Part shown: positions 11,906 to 24,100 of the stretch, in pieces
How the letters are laid out: every line of letters begins with the position of its first letter
How positions within the stretch are numbered: the stretch's first letter is position 1
DNA from: Litomosoides sigmodontis
Lineage: Eukaryota; Nematoda; Chromadorea; Rhabditida; Onchocercidae
Length of the DNA stretch: 64,000 bases
Direction of reading: 5' to 3'
NCBI GenBank assembly: GCA_963070105.1
Contig: OY718806.1
Location: 7,585,865-7,649,864, forward strand
The notes under the pieces: generated by a model
The model's database searches: none
What the model saw: only the letters and a program-made list of their open reading frames with translations
What the model was told of the DNA's origin: nothing
Translations under genes and position numbers: made by a program

Positions 11906-14900
11906 TCACTGAGCATAACGTACAGCTTCGGCTACGGCGCAACAGATCCGGTAAGTGGAATCAGCTGAAGAGAAGCATTCACTTCCTTCTGGACACCTAA
12001 ATGGTTGCCAAATTTCCGTTTCACTGCCACAAGCAATCACTAAATTGTAGCGATCACGAATTGCTATCTCTTTTGTGCAGAAAGTTAACACTGCAAATGT
12101 CGCGTTATCATTAAAGATTTGCCGCAATTATTTCGGCAGATAAAACTGTGACATCATCGGAGTTGTGCTTTTTCCAAATAAATGTTCATTAATACTTGAA
12201 AGTTTCATTTATTCATCATGTGAAGTCCCTCCCTTTTTACACTAAACAACTGAGGGAAAGTTCTAGTCTCAAATCAACCTTTTTCTCTCTGATTCCGTCT
12301 TTTAGGAGGTGGTGTACGATAGAATTTTGCTGGATTGTAAACGTTCTCTGCAGTCTTCCCAGTCTCAGTGAAGTTCTGAAATATGCAAAAGTTGACGACA
12401 TAACGATTATCTAATTGTGGTCACTATTTAAAATCAGTGTTATAGCTCTATTGAAAGCTCAGCAGTTTTAGATTTGAATGAAACCAATTCACATGTTTTT
12501 TTTAATAAAAAACGAAATTAAGATGCAATAGGATGTAGAAATTAAGATGGAGTATTTGACCGCAGAAAGCAGTTTCAGGTCATCTTGTTTTTTTGATACT
12601 GTTGAGGTTGGTTTCATCGAAGATGAAGTGTACACATCCGTTGCGACAAAGTTAATCTTATCATCATCGTTCATTGGTAGCAGCAACTCCTTGCTTACAT
12701 CTGAAATTTGTAAATTAATCTTGCAAACAAAACATAACTTGAAGAAGCTGTAGCCCAGATAAAGAGAGATATTTATCTGCTCATATATAATAACTAATAA
12801 TTTAATGAAGAGGCAAATTACTCGTTTCATCTTCATCTAAATATCATTATCAAGCGAAGGTTATCTACAGATGTTGGTGACAGACGATTTTTACAAATGT
12901 TAACAACAGCTCCAAATCAGAAATTAGTGCTGTCGTTCATTGCTTGAATCTTTAAATGCCTCCTCACCATCTCTTAATTGTCCGTTTCCTTGAATGATTT
13001 GTTGAACTTTCCCATTCCTCTCTGCACTTCCGGAAATATTGTCCTGCTTACTTGCATCGTACACGATTGCTGCTAAAGTAATAAATATTTTACTGCCAGT
13101 AATGCACATAATGTTGACAGTTCTAGCGTTTATTAGCTGAGGAAAGCGCTGCAGAAAATTTCACTAGAATTGCAATGGTGCAAGGTTTGGAGATTGGAAC
13201 CTGACGGAGCGTTAAGTGGTTCATGATTCTCAGGTACATATGTGCGACTACCATCCGCAGATTTTTTCATTGGGAGGTCATACTCGCTGTATTCTGTGCC
13301 ACCATCTGTAACCTTTTTTTCAATCATTCCATCATTTGATGGATATTCATATTCCATTTAATTCATAGGTCTTCGGAATTTCCCATGCACACTTGGAATA
13401 TCAGATAAATTAATGAAGTGATTGATAAATAACCGATATTTTCATCACCAAATGATAGGAAGTTAAATTCGTGGTCCACCTTGTTTGTTTGCTTGTTTGG
13501 GAAACCTTTGAATTCACCATATGCGGCTCCAACGTGCTTTCGAACTTAACAGTTTTTAAGAATAAAATATATGCACATTAAAAATTTTACTGTCTTTTTT
13601 GACATTTCCAAATTATTTTATGAATTGCAAAAAAAAGACGTATAACTCAGGTGCTAAAAACTAACGTGATTTAATTGGAGCACGACGAATTTCGCTTAAA
13701 ATTCCATATGAGAAACTGTTGTCCTGTTCAGTAATATCCACACGATCAGTTGGCATGGGATGTGATCCGGAAGTCTAAACAATTTACAATTTCATCATGG
13801 ACAAATTAAGATTTTTTAATTGTAAATTAACTTCAAACTCACGTCAAAACTCTACTGAAATTATTTATTAACCTCATTATCAAGTGAAGTGTTATTGTCT
13901 CTGTTCTCGTATGAAGGATACTTGATTTCTTCATCGACGTGTGCCACGGTAGGAAAATTACGATATGACTGATTACTGGATGGAGAACGGTTTTCTGCAT
14001 GCTCAAGTTGTTTTGGACGATTTGATGTTGCCTTTGGTTGAGGCATAGTGATAAACGGAGTTGTTGAAATGGTTGAATTCAACATTTGTTTTATCCGCCG
14101 CCTTACGCTTGCCTTTTTTGCAGACTGCTTGAATTGAATATGATTGTTGTAGACTTCAAGTTTTTTTTACAACGACAAATGAATGAAATTTTAAATTCTG
14201 AATAGAATATTGATGAGAGAAACATCGAAACATCCTAACTTTTCCACACATCAGATTGCTAAAATACAAAAGGTTGTCATTAGGACGACCCAAAAGACTA
14301 GATAGAACACTTGGATCTTCTGAACGATCCTAATGAGGACTTCTGGGAATCGGAAAAGCATAGTAATTCAAGTGTGAAATCGCCACTCAAAAATTAAAAT
14401 TGCACAGTAAATTTGTTATCAGTGATATAAGGAAAACTCACTTTGTTTCTCGATGTTGCTTTAGTGTACTGTGATTTAGAACTCAAAGGTTTTAAAAGAA
14501 TTAGTGAAGCAGTAGTTGTGCTTGTCAGTGAAGATATTGTTGTTGTTGTCCGAGTACGGTAACGCGAAGTGACTGCTTGATTGGGTGCAGCAGAACGATT
14601 CTGGAACAGCTGGCATGATAACATTTCAGCATTATTTCATATGCACCACTTTTTTATTTTAAATAAATTCTGTTAAAATTTGTCAACGGTGGATTTCGAC
14701 ATTCAACTTTTAAAGTGAAATAACCTGCGCAGCGCTTTTTGGAACAGAATAAACCGTGAGCAGTGCGGAATTTTGCTTGCTTGCTCTATTGGTTATCCTG
14801 AAATTCCAAGCTAGTAGAAGAAATATTCGGACACGCAAAAATGAATGAATAATAAGAAATTGTTACTGTCCGAACAGTACACAGTGAGATCGTAACATTT

Positions 14901-16843
14901 AAATATATTATGCATTGTCGTACGTTGTAATAAACAATCTAATGAATTATCATTAAAACTAAATCACATGCTCACCACTCAGTAGTACTTTTATTCTTTT
15001 CTTTGACTACTTTATCAATAACACCTGGAAATTTTCCTCCAGACGTTGGTTGCAGCTCCATTGATGATCGGATATCTGTGATGAATAACTTCGAAATTTC
15101 AAATTATAGCAAGAAATGTAAAGCTGGGAGTCAAAAGTGCTGGTCGAAGAAATCTTTTAAGTTTTAGTTTCACAGGAATTATGAGAAATGTTGGTAATTT
15201 TTTTTCGTTGATAAATTTTTGAAAATATGATCGTATTCCATGGCGTATCTCACAGACTTGAAGTGATTTTGAATATCATAGTTATTACATCATTATATCC
15301 TAATTTTATTTGCAAACGTTGATCGTTTTCAGGAAAGTTCTCATTCTACTTCCTCAAACTTCAAATTTCGTAAATCAAGCGAAGCATCATTTTTTAAGCA
15401 AGAAACTTAGAGCTATCGAATGTTTTCGAACCCACAAACTGCTACAATTTTCATCTGACTATTTATGAATTTCAGACAAAAAAAAATCTATAAATTGTCA
15501 CCTTGAGAGTGATTGCTCATAGCTGGTGGAGAGGTGCTCACGGTTCGCGTTTCATGATCTTCAAAATTGTGAAGCGAATTGGGTTGAAATATTTGAACAG
15601 TATATTTAGTTGCTGACGGTACTGTTGTAACTTGTGATATCACAGGTCCTGAATGTTATGTTTATGGCGATACAACAATTTGTGTAGCAAGATCTACTCC
15701 TGCAAATGAGAACTTTCCTGAAAACGATCAGCGTTTGCAAATGAATCAAACCGTTCGTAGTGTGAGTCTGCGTTCTGACTGCTGTTGTTGCGTTCAACTC
15801 GCTGTTCTCTGTTTCTGAAGCGTGATTTCCTCCATTGTTTGGAATTCTAGTGGTAGTAGTATCTGGCACGGGCAGGTCATTGTAGATTACATCTTTAAAA
15901 TGAACTAGTTAGTTAGAGTATTGGAAGGAGTCATGCTTGCATTAGGAACTTAAACTTTTGAAAATTTTTGATGTGGCAATTCAACACGCTTTTTTAAAGT
16001 CAAATAGAAGCGAACCTATGGCTCTTGGAATAAGATCACAGAATCGCACTCTGTAATTATTCCCTTCGATAGAAATTGAGTTGATAAGCTGCCTGTAGTG
16101 ATATATTTCGGTCCGTGGATCAGATCCAATTGGCTTAGGGAACTCTTTCTCTCTACAGTTCGCCTCATCTCGTGTTCGTAAACGACAACACAGCACTTGT
16201 ATCCTGAACCACGAAAGATCAGGTGTTATTTCATCTGAAGATTGCTTACTACTTCTTCCGACAACGCCAACTTTACCTAGTGTCTGATAGCCTGGTAATG
16301 CCAGAAATGTATTCACGCGATTGACATGTGTACAGTGATTCCGTATCCACAATTGGATCAAACAAATGGCTGTAGTAACAGTCTTCTCGTTCCAATTCCC
16401 TAATGCCGGTGGGAATGTTATGCCACGGATACAGCTGTAATTAGCTTAATCACTAATTTTTATGATTACAGTTGTGAATCGATATATCAGTAATCCCTGA
16501 ACTGAGGAGGTCAGTCAATGTGTTTAGCAAACCTCGCCGACTCGCTCGCAAGCAACTGCAAAAACGATATCCTGCCGGACGAAGCCTTGCGAGCCGATCA
16601 TCCTTGCACCGATTCTTACAGCACCTGATTTATTTTTATTTTATTACAATGGAACTAGTTGCAATTAGCAGTTGACAAATATGCTAAATAATTTTCTCTG
16701 AAATTATCGATTTTTTGAATACCTGTGGATTTGGCGCATTCGATTCGAAAATTGTCGAAAGGTGCAGAAACGAGTGAATTTTGCAAAGTGCGTGCTACAG
16801 CTACAAATGTCAGAAATAAGACAGGAGGCTTAATTATTATCAT
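11906..16843 (-). CDS. secreted Ser/Thr-rich protein with a Cys module at each end (unrecognised family)
   Basis: Sixteen minus-strand exons join with matching phase throughout into 727 residues: 16843..16723, 16624..16533, 16434..16277, 16203..16016, 15892..15752, 15648..15502, 15075..14976, 14797..14725, 14609..14442, 14127..13873, 13774..13666, 13305..13201, 13072..12968, 12700..12561, 12375..12279, 12090..11906. Residues 1-27 form a signal peptide. Residues 36-185 carry Cys at 36, 66, 90, 108, 129-130 and 140. The middle (about 190-660) is low-complexity, rich in Thr, Ser, Asn and Lys with many N-x-S/T sites. Residues 667-727 form a second module with Cys at 671, 687, 699, 705 and 716-717. 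Both modules end in a hydrophobic stretch followed by CC. No membrane segment follows, so secretion to the extracellular matrix or cuticle is inferred. Least certain are the exon 12 start (13305) and the adjacent 14127/14124 acceptors. I cannot name the family. Confidence 0.82.
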
Positions 16844-16855
16844 TTCTGCAAATGC
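16844..16855 (-). other. possible spliced-leader acceptor before the Cys-module gene
   Basis: On the minus strand 'gcatttgcag' ends two bases before the ATG at 16843. A strong acceptor this close to the start, with no upstream in-frame exon needed, suggests a trans-spliced mRNA with an almost leaderless start. Inference only. Confidence 0.45.
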
Positions 16856-17049
16856 ATGCTTGTAGAGCAAAAGAAAATTTTTGCAAAAGAAGACAGTCGT
16901 TGCAACGAGTAAATCCTTTAAGACTGTTAGATGCGGGCCTTTTAAATTTGGAGAGATAGACCGCACGATCCTTTCTCCCTTACGCTTTCAATCATCATGA
17001 CAATGTAAGACAATTTCCACACGTCAAGTCTACATTGTCATACTGTAAT

Positions 17050-18368
17050 ATGTCAATTGTGCTAATGCTGCTGAAACATTTAACACCTACGGTTATTGTC
17101 AACAATGATAGCAAAAGATTTGCAAACGTTTTGGAAGTGTCAGTGCAACTGATTTTGTAATCCTGGAATTCAACGAAAAGAAATAGCCGGTAAAAATTTA
17201 TTGATTCTACAAGTGATTGTTGAGAATTGAACATTTACAACTGCTAAGACGGTCAGTGCAATTTGGTTTTAGAAATTCGGCTGCGATGGTTGCGTATTCA
17301 TCACTTAAGGAAAGTTTTCAGTGCCATCTATGAAGTCAGTCCGTTAAATTCACAGTTTGACTAGATGGTCGGTCTCCAATGCTACAGTGCACCTAACATT
17401 AATCGACGAAGGTCAGGCAATGTCATCTCGATTTCCTTGCAGCTTTCTGGTGTCCGTCGTGGCCATATTTCAATATTACTAAGCATTACCTCAACGTGGG
17501 AAAATACCAACGCCAGAAAAGCGTGCTGGAAAACTCACAAATAGAGAACAATAATCTACCACAGTACAGTTCCGGAATGCTATTCGGAATATCGAGGTGT
17601 AATGTGAAGGAAATATGAAATGAACTACTTTGATATTTTCCAGCACTCTTAATGAACTTTATCTGCAACTATCACGCATGCCGTCCTACATACCTAAATT
17701 TGTGCCACATCTGAAATGATTTCAAATCCCCTTTTTTACTGACAATGATTTAGTGCTCCCTGTATGTATCAGTACGAAGAAAATTGTCTTGCATGATCAT
17801 TTCAATGATTAAATGAATTTATTTTTTCCATTCACACGTTTGTTTTTTTATTGAGAACATTCTCCTCCGCTGTACGAGTTAAAATCGTTTTACGACAGGA
17901 GCTGTGGGATTAGGCCGTTCAGATATGGTAGGTATCACTCTGATTGTTTACATTTAATTAACATTTCTTTGTAGACTTTTAATTCTAACCCTTTCTTTAC
18001 GGGTAATGCCGGAATTCAGTTGAATTTTGTTGGATACAGTGATGATCACGCCGTTTGCGTGATGTGTGCTAAAAAAGCACCGAAGTGAGGAGGAGTCAAG
18101 CATGAACAAGAAAAGAATTGCTGATCTTCATTTTTGTTATAGAACACACAATAGCTCATGGACGAATCAATTCAGCATGGTGGGTTTGGATCATTGGATC
18201 AAAAATGATGGATTCGTAAGAGTATTTTATATACATCGGTGATATTCAACTGCTGCGTGATGACACAGCACAAGTCACATAATTTAGTTATGTTAGGTAT
18301 ACCAAGCGAGTTTCCCCTGAATTTCCTATCCACAGGTTGTGAACCTCTTTAGGAGCATCGGAAACTAA
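17050..18368 (+). CDS. unresolved secreted-protein gene (tentative model)
   Basis: A set of plus-strand pieces with protein-like composition and good splice sites. Proposed exons: 17050..17136 (ATG; MSIVLMLLKHLTPTVIVNN, signal-like), 17273..17288 (micro-exon), 17443..17596 (FWCPSWPYFNITKHY and onward), 17644..17701 (TLNELYLQLSRMPSYIPKF), then 17899..17927, 17975..18084 (TFNSNPFFTGNAGIQLNFVG), 18143..18215 (THNSSWTNQFSMVGLDHW) and 18336..18368 (VVNLFRSIGN, TAA). The last four join in perfect phase and are well supported. The link across 17702-17898 is not solved: the exon after a strong acceptor at 17857 reads best in a different frame from 17975 onward. So this may be two overlapping isoforms, two genes or a damaged gene. 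No family is recognised. The start lies only about 200 bp from the divergent minus-strand gene starting at 16843. Confidence 0.42.
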
Positions 18369-19747
18369 GAAATTTTCGGTGAGATGTTAAAATCCCGGTA
18401 ATGCCGCAGTATTTCATGCATAAAATCTGAGTGTGCAATATTCATTGACCTTATTTTCTCAATGAAACAACAGTAGTTTAACACTGATCACTTCGCAACG
18501 ACACGTCCATCCTACAAGCAGTTGAGCAGGCTTCGTTGAAATGAATTACAGAGCTTGCAGATTTTCTATTTTCTCAGTGTAAGCCTTTGTAAGTGATAAA
18601 TCACATATTTCTGCTAAAAACTTCCGTAATTAGCTTATGGAAGGAAATATTAAAAACATTGGAACTTTCCAACCCACCATCACAGGTGGTATTTAACTGC
18701 CCGTACATTAGACTTAGCTATCAATTCAATATATGGAGCACCTTACGGAAAAGATTTCGCTATCACGTAAATCAATGATGTATATTTGAATCCACCACAG
18801 TCAGGCTACATATTTTCGTCCTCTTAATCAAGTCACCTATAAAACTATATGCAAAAAAAAAGGAAAAATGATAAGAGAAAAATGATGAGACTTGAAATAT
18901 GGGAAATAATGGCAGATGATAGCAGAATTCGTTGGAAAATGACTTCAACGGACTCGCACGTGAGTAAATAAATTAGAATTTTCATCAAAAACATTGAAAA
19001 ACAGGTTATTAGTCCTAAAGAAAACGTCGACATATATTATATTAATACATAAGTGTAAGAAATGTGCGGTATATCAACGGTCACTGGATAATCAGGACGA
19101 CCTCCCTACTGCTGTCCGTATGAACGAACTACTACCGAATGGAAATGATACCACGATGCCTCCTACATCAAATTCTCTTTCAGTGAAATTCATTGCCAAC
19201 ATTACCCACTCCCAATTCAAGGGAACTGATCTCGCGAAACTTATCAAAACAAAACAACTATAAAACCACCTTCTGGCGTAGCCGTTGATGACGTAAGCAG
19301 ATGTCACCCTGTTCGCTGACAGAAAAATTTTGCTGAGAAGTTAACATTCAATCGCACTTACATGTCATTTATCCAAAAGCAAACATTCATTGTGGTCCTC
19401 TTGAGGACAAAGTTTTCACTCAAAATCTTGGAAAAAGCACGTCTCGTAAATTGCAGCCATTGGACTGGCTGGGTCAGTGAGCTAATTTCAGATGTCTTGC
19501 TAGACGACAAACTGCTCCAGTTAAAACAACTCATATCGTATTTGAATACAGTTCAGTGTGTTTCCATATCACCTGTTTTGATCACTGTCTAATGCCCAAT
19601 ACTCAACACTTCCGCTGTCTTGTACAATCACTGAATGGCTCAATAACGTATGAAACGTGTTTTCATACAACCACCTGAAATTATCTCAAAACTAATAAAA
19701 TTAAAGTCGTCAGCCAAAAAGGTTCTATTAGCTTCAACAATTTTCAG
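18369..19747 (+). other. candidate exons of a further secreted-type protein, possibly a decayed paralogue
   Basis: The plus strand contains a protein-like open stretch at about 19096-19263 after a 'gataatcag' acceptor. It includes KFIANITHSQFKGTDLAKL and ends at a stop. Downstream, 19340-19592 is open in two frames, one reading NIQSHLHVIYPKANIHCGPL. The first stretch resembles part of the next gene (FMNYTNNTRSINCSAGTDL): both have an N-glycosylation-type segment followed by GTDL. No complete start-to-stop model with matching phases was found, so a pseudogene or fragments of a multi-exon gene are both possible. Confidence 0.3.
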
Positions 19748-20427
19748 AATTCATATTTTAAGTTTCTGCGAAAAAATGCAATCCGATTGAACAGATTTCT
19801 CCAGAGGTACTTGTGCGCTGCCACACTCTTAGTAGTTGTTGCTAATGCCGTGTGTGAAGAGATTCAGGATGATCCCGTCTGTTCTGGTACGTTTCCATTT
19901 TTCATTACGTTAGTGGGTGCTTTTCAGGGAAGAGCAGAAATGTTCTACACGAAAAGCAAAAAAAAAATAGCTGCAAACAAAGTGGAACAAGCGTACGTAG
20001 GAATTCATCGATTTTTCACTAAGATGTCTTACCAAGTAGTGACGTAACAGCTCCAACATTAAAAGCAGCCTTTATGAATTATACAAATAATACGAGGTCT
20101 ATTAATTGTAGTGCAGGCACTGATCTGACAAGTTTGTTGGAACATATGCCCTTGCAGTGAAATCATTAGATTAGCGTTTCTAGTTTTGGGAGAAGTGACT
20201 AGCAAATTTCAGCTTCTTCACATTTTAGCTCTGAAAGGTCTTATTCCTACGGAGGATTGTATTATGCAAATGACATGGCACTTGGGAAAGTGCTATCCGT
20301 ACAAGTCAACGACCAAAACGACAGCTGTCGCTATTTGAGTAGTCAGCCAACCAGGAAACTTTGTCCGCTCAGTGCTGTAATGGGAAGAGCTGATCTGTGC
20401 AAGTTCAGATTCACTTACGCCAGCTAA
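19748..20427 (+). CDS. small secreted Cys-containing protein (unrecognised); 5' end uncertain
   Basis: Four plus-strand exons join in phase: 19748..19886, 19928..19996, 20051..20156, 20229..20427, giving about 170 residues. The first carries a hydrophobic segment (RYLCAATLLVVVANAVCEE) like a signal peptide or anchor. No in-frame ATG lies before it in this exon, so a short upstream exon is probably missing. The later exons are convincing: KAAFMNYTNNTRSINCSAG, then HSERSYSYGGLYYANDMALG, with six Cys in the C-terminal half and a final KFRFTYAS before TAA. Phase 2 joining at 20156/20229 is required; the other frames stop quickly. Introns are very short (41-72 bp). The family is not recognised; secretion is inferred from the leader and Cys/Asn-glycosylation pattern. 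Confidence 0.6.
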
Positions 20428-20632
20428 CTGTGTGGAACGGACGCCGATGGCTGAACGTAGCAATGCAGCGGCACTTCAAATTTTAATGCGACTTTACCCG
20501 CCCACCCTTTGGGAAGCGTTTGACGAGCGCCTCTTTTAATAACGTCATCCCTTTCTTTCTCCCCCAGAAATCAGCCTACCAGCTACGATCAATCGAACCG
20601 AGACACCCTGAATGAAATACGTAATTACATAC

Positions 20633-20690
20633 AGACACAGACATAGACAGACAGACAGACAGACACACACACACACACACACATACACAT
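20633..20690. repeat. CAGA/CA microsatellite
   Basis: Tandem CAGA units run into a CA dinucleotide repeat. It lies in non-coding DNA shortly after the small secreted-protein gene. Confidence 0.95.
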
Positions 20691-21069
20691 ACACTCATAC
20701 ACGTCTTAGCACTATAGCACCGCAGACATCCAAGCAGCAAATTTCGCTGAACCTACTAACAGATAGAGCGGAGGGAAGGAGGAGATTCCCGACCTTCTGA
20801 AACGGCCACCTACCTACTACTACTACTACTGCTCTTGCTCCTCTCCACCTACCTAGTGGAGAAACGATGCTGCTACTTCATGGATTGTTTCTGAGCTGAT
20901 CAGCGCCCTCTCTCAATCGTCGACCGATCCTCTCGCGCCTACTGCACTCACTACCGCCACGCGGTACTTGCACCTCGTTGTGCCTCTCTTGCCTGCATCG
21001 ATCGATGTGCCACTCTTTTCGAGCACCAACCACATCTGCCATCCAAAGCGTCCTTTGTTATTCTTCCTT

Positions 21070-21150
21070 CGTCGTCGTCATCGTCGTCATCGTCATCGCC
21101 GTCGCCGTCGTCGTCGTCGTTGTCGTCGTCGTCGTCATCGTCATCGTCGT
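21070..21150. repeat. CGT/CAT triplet repeat block
   Basis: About 27 tandem triplets, mostly CGT with CAT, GCC and TGT variants, all in one register. It sits in a GC-richer patch and gives Arg-rich or Val-rich open frames that look like repeat artefacts. It may be part of a 5' UTR or promoter. Confidence 0.93.
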
Positions 21151-24100
21151 ATTAGTAGCCGCGGCAGTAGTGTTAGCAGCAACGGCTCAAGCGACACCAA
21201 AAGTCGCTTACCCATCACTTTGTACGAGTCAGTCAACACGTTACGCCTATGGGTTACCAATGTACACTGTCCCCTCCGCTCTCCAACCGTCGTCCGTCCG
21301 TCCGGCTATCCGCAACTGCAGAACTTTCTTGCTAGCGTGCGTTTGAAGTTGTGCGCCACCCACTGCCATTTCACCTAGCCGATAATTCCTGCTGTAAACA
21401 TACCTTCTTCTTACCGCTTGTTCATGTTTAACTCTTTGCACTCAATAGGTAGCTGCATGCATACATCTTATGGCCTTTTTCGCATGAACCTCATCCACAC
21501 AACTGTCATATTACTGGATTCGTTGACCCCAAAGAATTATTTATCTTTCAAAATCCCAATATTTATGACGTTTGCGCGTGATAAACAGACGCTGTTGTGT
21601 GTACGTAATATTCCTCTTCCTTCAGTGAGAGTTGCGTTTTACGTGTGACCACTCGTACTTAGCAAATTATGCAGAATTCGAATTTTGTTACCAAATGAGT
21701 CACTAGCATCAGCTTTAACATCATACGAATGATTAATCATTAGCAGTAAGAACAGGTCCAAGAACAGGAAGAATGGATGTATAGTTTTGGATGAGTAGAG
21801 CATGTATAATGATTCATCTCATCCGGAACACTAGTTTATCCCGAACTGCAGCCTATTACTTTCGGCATTTCCGATGCACTTTTCCGAAAGATATTGCTCG
21901 TCTCGACTGGTGAAATGGGTTCGTGATTCACAGTGATGAGATCAGCTGTTCTATTCCTCCAGCTTGTCCCAGGCAGGGTGGAGTGATGATACATCGGCAA
22001 TTGAAGCGGTGGTTTTTTGTCCATGTTCAATGTGTGACTGACTGTTTGTTGGAAATGTCTTGGTGTGTCATTGTGAATTATGACATCACCGCCTGGGTGC
22101 CGCCAGCTGGTTCTCTTTAAATCAACGACTAAATGTGGAAGGATCACCCGACAGCAATATGTTCCCATTTTACTTTACAGACTAATCAGGTCGCCTCCAC
22201 TGCTGTCCTTTTTCTATTCGTATATTCTAAGTGCTTTTCTCGTATCCCAAGCTGAATTATTCCGAAATGTATACTGCTGCATATAAGACGTTCCACTTCA
22301 ATCCAGCATCTTTTAATCTTAACTATTTGGACGTAATTTCCGTCTAGAAGATTTTATTATATTTGCACTGATTTACTGAAGCAATCAATTTGAGAAACGG
22401 GAAATCCATGTGATGCAATGCGTCGGATATAACCTGCTTTACAGTTCTTGAAGGACCCATACAGTCGGGAACGGAACGGTAAAAAATATCTTGCTCCTTA
22501 ATTACACATTGTCATCAGTGAAAATACGGTTCAGTTGAAAGTGGAAGGACAGGCATAAGTGAGGCAAAAAGTGGGAAGGTTTTCATCAAAATTTAATTTG
22601 CCTGAAAAACATCACACCGTACAAATCCAGAAACTGAATGAGGAAAGGAGAAAGCAATCCCCAAATATTCTCCGGAACCGGTACCATTAGGAACGAGTGC
22701 AGCGACTTAAATTTAATATTTCTCTGAATTACTGCGACCGTATTAATGTGCCACGGTTCGGGCTTGTTACGGATTCTATCTAATGGTTTATGATAGTGGA
22801 CGTAGTTCGTCTCTACTGAAATGTTCGTTCCAGATTACGATCATCAGAAAACGATCGTTTTGACGGAATTATAACCTTAATGCTTTCTTCCAAGCCTAGT
22901 AGCTTAGTTAATGAAAAAATTTCTTGCCTTTCAGGCATTTTTTAGGATTTCGCATAGTTATAAAAGTGCTTTCTCGTTTCATCGTATATGTCAAATCAAA
23001 ATGTTCAAGGCATTCACTTACTTTATCGGAGGAACCTTAAATACTCCTTTCGTTCTGTTATTTTGTTTTGTTCCTCCGTAATATTTGAACTGTTCCCCTC
23101 ACATTGATCCATTTATTGTATAGCATTTAGTTGGTATAAGAGTTTGAAAAATCTGTCGAAGTTAAAAAAAGAAAAATTTTTGCTTATCATCGTGTATGGT
23201 GTGCGAGACTGTGCTCGTCTATGTGTACGGGAATGTGAGTGCAACGAAAACATTGATGATGAATCATTATTTTCGCCAGAAATCTGAAATTTTAAGTGAT
23301 CATCTAAATTCTTCCATTCCTTCTCATACGGCACTTTTCAAGGTATCCGCATTTTACGTTCTATGACTAAACTTGCTCCATACCTTTATATATATATATA
23401 TACATATATGACTTAATTATTCTGATGCCTCATGTAGTAAAGTAAAATAAGCACCCATCTTAGTGGTTGATGTGAAATGAGAAGGGCAAAAAGAAACCCT
23501 TACAGTAGCTACAGAAAAGTTCAAAAATAGACAAGGAAATTTTAAATGCATGATTTCTTTTTTCGAATTATGATATAGCTTATTTTCATGAGATTATGGT
23601 TTCCTAAAATTGAGCTTAAATTAAATTGAGAAGAACTCCTAGTAACTTTTTTTACTGTAAAAGTATACCCACTTGAGTCATTCCATTACACGTCTTTTAT
23701 TGCTTTTATTATTTTTTGAGCATCGCTAATCAACTACGAACCAATTCACTTGGCTTGAAAGAAACTCTTCGATATGAACAAAAAGATAATGTCGTTGTAA
23801 AAGGAGATTTAGGGAAGTAGCGGTTGAGAATGGCATTTTAAATAGCATAAACCGTTCAGTGAAAGTAAAGTGAGGTCGAGTGCATTGAATTAAAAATGAT
23901 GTTTGCATGTTTTGAGGTTTACTTCAGGCGTTTATGGAAATCACACGCCGAGCGAGTTTGTAGAAGAGCGTTTGTTGTAAAAGAGTTGTTTGGAGTGGTT
24001 AGTGCATCGTCCTGTCCTGTCCTGTCCATCTGAGAGTATGAAAATGTTCGAGAATCAAAAGGCTTTTTTAGATATAGAAGGGCAAAACTGATATCAAGGC

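Noticed and set aside
13306..13357. ATG at 13357 as the start of a separate gene
   Set aside because: The frame continues smoothly into exon 12, but an in-frame stop lies just before this ATG. An acceptor at 13306 lets the larger gene run through in phase, so a separate gene starting eight bases after another stop is less likely.
20968..21378. Arg-rich and Val-rich plus-strand frames
   Set aside because: They are translations of the CGT/CAT triplet block and neighbouring GC-rich DNA, in two overlapping frames at once.
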